Below, in pieces: positions 62,474-64,000 of a DNA stretch of 64,000 bases (position 1 is the first letter of the stretch; every line of letters begins with the position of its first letter). The stretch is from an uncultured Bacilli bacterium (lineage in GTDB: Bacteria; Bacillota_I; Bacilli_A; RF39; UBA660). The DNA lies in NCBI GenBank assembly GCA_944332475.1, contig CALVKA010000004.1, positions 18,091 to 82,090 on the forward strand. Direction: 5' to 3'. Both the position numbers and the translations under genes were made by a program. Under the pieces are notes generated by a model. It was not told the DNA's origin, did not search any database, and saw only the letters and a program-made list of their open reading frames with translations.

Positions 62474-63843
62474 TATTCTTTCCCTCCTACTAAGATTTTA
62501 GATACCTTAATGGTTGGTTGCCCTATAGTTACATAAATCATACCACTTTTGCTACCACAATATCCTCCTGCTAATGATAAATCTGAAGAGACCATTTCTA
62601 CATTTTTAAGAATGTCTTTACTATTACCGATTAAGGTAATTCCTTTAATCATTTTCGTTAATTTTCCGTTTTCTATTAATCTCGCAGTATCTACTGCAAA
62701 GTTAAAATCACCGGTTGCTGAATTCACACTTCCTCCAGACATTCTTTGACAGTATACTCCAAGTTTAATACTTTTTATCATATCTTCAACTTTGTCATTT
62801 CCTGATTCTAGATATGTATTACTCATTCTAGAAGTTGGTGCATATTGATAACTTTGTCTTCTACCACAACCATTGGCTGGTAAATTCATCTCTTTGGTAT
62901 GTAGTTTATCTACTAAAAAATTTTTCAGTATTCCCTTTTCAATTAGAATATTTTTCTGAGTTGGGTTGCCTTCATCATCGATTAAATTACTTCCCCAGGC
63001 GTTTGGAATTGTTCCATCGTCAATTAAAGTCACTTTAGGTGTTGCGACTACTTTTCCTAAATCATTAGAAAAGACGGATTTTTTAGGTGCCACTCTTGTA
63101 GCTTCCAGACCGTGACCACAAGCTTCATGGAAGATGACAGCACCAAACCCTGGAGCAATTACTACTGGTAATTCTCCACCCCTAAAATCTTCGGCAGCTA
63201 ATTTTTCAATAGCAGTATTGGCTGTTTTTATGCTTTGCGTTTCTAGGTCTTCTTCTAAAATTTCATAACCTTTTCCTGCAGCATGATCTGTAAACTCATC
63301 TGCTTTTTTGTCTTTGTCTTCGGCATACACGTTACACATATATCTTGTTACACAACTTTTTGATTTTATATATTTTCCATCAGAATTTGCAATTACATAG
63401 TCTTTGTCATCTTCTAAAAAGGTTAGTGAGACTTGGCTAATTAATTTTGATACGCTGCGAACTTTTTTGTCCATATTTAATAAATATTCTTTTTTCTTTT
63501 CTACTGGATACTCATCGTGTGGAATCTTAATTTTAGGATATACTTTCTCTAAATCATTAAGTTTTATCTTTTTATTAGATGAGCCATTTAAATTTCTGAT
63601 TAAGTTTTTAATTAAATTCTTTATATTGTCTATAGATAGATCATTGGTTGAAGTGTAATAATAATCATGATCTTTTATGATTCTAATACCAATTCCTCTT
63701 GTAGTAGAAGAGCCAATTCCATCTAATTTGGAATCTAGGACTCTATAAGATGTTGTTTTCCCATCTTCTGTATATATTTCAGCAAAATCTGCACCAGTTG
63801 ATATTGCTAGAGACAATAGTTCTTCATATTCTTTTTTTTCCAT
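62473..63843 (-). CDS. tldD: TldD-like zinc metalloprotease subunit
   Basis: 456 residues from the ATG at 63843 (AGGTGA upstream). The frame reaches 63876 but without a ribosome binding site and over the promoter. The active site is VIFHEACGHGLEAT (HExxxH), followed by FSNDLGKVVATPKVTLIDDGT, GWGSNLIDDEG-like AWGSNLIDDEG, GCGRRQSYQYAPTSRMSNTYL and the late Cys segment LAGGYCGSKSG. Forms a heterodimeric chamber protease with TldE. Extended -10 promoter just upstream; the 5S rRNA terminator lies between. Confidence 0.92.
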   Translation of the reverse strand: MEKKEYEELLSLAISTGADFAEIYTEDGKTTSYRVLDSKLDGIGSSTTRGIGIRIIKDHDYYYTSTNDLSIDNIKNLIKNLIRNLNGSSNKKIKLNDLEKVYPKIKIPHDEYPVEKKKEYLLNMDKKVRSVSKLISQVSLTFLEDDKDYVIANSDGKYIKSKSCVTRYMCNVYAEDKDKKADEFTDHAAGKGYEILEEDLETQSIKTANTAIEKLAAEDFRGGELPVVIAPGFGAVIFHEACGHGLEATRVAPKKSVFSNDLGKVVATPKVTLIDDGTIPNAWGSNLIDDEGNPTQKNILIEKGILKNFLVDKLHTKEMNLPANGCGRRQSYQYAPTSRMSNTYLESGNDKVEDMIKSIKLGVYCQRMSGGSVNSATGDFNFAVDTARLIENGKLTKMIKGITLIGNSKDILKNVEMVSSDLSLAGGYCGSKSGMIYVTIGQPTIKVSKILVGGKE

Positions 63844-63859
63844 AAAATCACCTAGTCTT

Positions 63860-63868
63860 ATTATAGCA
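63860..63868 (-). promoter_or_regulatory. Extended -10 promoter of tldD-tldE
   Basis: TGC-TATAAT (63868..63860), about 17 nt before the ATG. The -35 is poor. Confidence 0.6.
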
Positions 63869-63884
63869 CGGACCACTTTATTTT

Positions 63885-63916
63885 AAACAAAAAAAGACTA
63901 TAAATCATAGTCTTTT
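63885..63916 (-). terminator. rRNA operon terminator
   Basis: A perfect 10-bp stem AAAAGACTAT/ATAGTCTTTT (63892-63901 with 63907-63916), 5-nt loop, U-run; 15 nt past the 5S end. Confidence 0.85.
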
Positions 63917-63930
63917 ATACACAAAAAAAA

Positions 63931-64000
63931 TTCTTGGCAACTTCCTATTTTCGCATTCACTATCGTCGGCGTTAAGTGGCTTAACTTCTGTGTTCGGGAT
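63931..64000 (-). rRNA. rrf: 5S ribosomal RNA, partial (3' part)
   Basis: The minus strand reads ATCCCGAACACAGAAGTTAAG, the conserved 5S loop region in its standard context, down to AGTTGCCAAGAA. About the last 70 nt of 5S are inside the window; the 5' part lies beyond the right edge. It implies a ribosomal operon ending here on the minus strand. Confidence 0.93.

Overview
The window is very AT-rich (roughly 30% GC by eye, not computed) and nearly all genes lie on the minus strand. It reads as a chromosomal segment of an anaerobic, probably host-associated Bacillota, most likely an uncultured gut Bacilli-type lineage. Supporting evidence is a Gram-positive envelope gene set (lipoteichoic acid synthase, LCP ligase, PASTA protein, sortase, thioester adhesin), GatCAB for Gln-tRNA, strong AGGAGG ribosome binding sites, sigma-A type promoters, and oxygen-defence genes typical of anaerobes (superoxide reductase, rubredoxin-flavoprotein). 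TGA is used as a stop, so the standard bacterial code applies.

Layout. 1-9788 is the downstream part of a surface-polysaccharide cluster transcribed leftwards: an O-antigen-polymerase/GT4 fusion, three GT2 glycosyltransferases, two acyltransferase-3 proteins, an SGNH hydrolase and two DUF6056-like membrane proteins (one cut by the window edge). 9920-18456 is a cell-wall block holding the only two sizeable plus-strand genes, a kinase-less six-PASTA protein and an LCP-PASTA protein. They flank a 1318-residue glucosaminidase with four DUF5011-type repeats and a decayed gene remnant. 18515-19895 is an operon for an ArsC/Spx-like protein, superoxide reductase and high-molecular-weight rubredoxin. 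20021-26288 holds ltaS with a small anchored partner, a YihY protein, and a dual-sensor protein with a degenerate GGDEF domain.

26342-40329 is mostly housekeeping: gatCAB, ligA, pcrA, Bax-inhibitor-1, tandem nucleotidyltransferases and several unknown membrane proteins. 40354-42253 pairs a sortase lacking the usual C-terminal Arg with a thioester adhesin ending in VPNTN. 42390-52363 holds a NUDIX-YfcE-acyltransferase group, an NMT1/THI5-type ABC importer, two metallophosphoesterases overall, a flavodoxin-DUF362 chimera and a DUF975/CmpB fusion. 52484-56292 is a fucO-FIST-aldehyde dehydrogenase operon that looks like lactaldehyde metabolism with an unexplained sensor-type protein. 56402-63843 carries tsaD, a GNAT/M20 pair, tsaE-tsaB-rimI and tldD/tldE, and the window ends inside a 5S rRNA on the minus strand.

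The most unusual item is at 59325-59582. A fully consensus promoter (TTGACA, 17 nt, TATAAT) drives a roughly 220-nt transcript bounded by its own terminator. The transcript has a 12-bp long-range stem, hairpins whose G-U pairs fit only minus-strand transcription, and a 21-codon Arg-rich ORF with a good ribosome binding site. I do not recognise it as a known RNA family.
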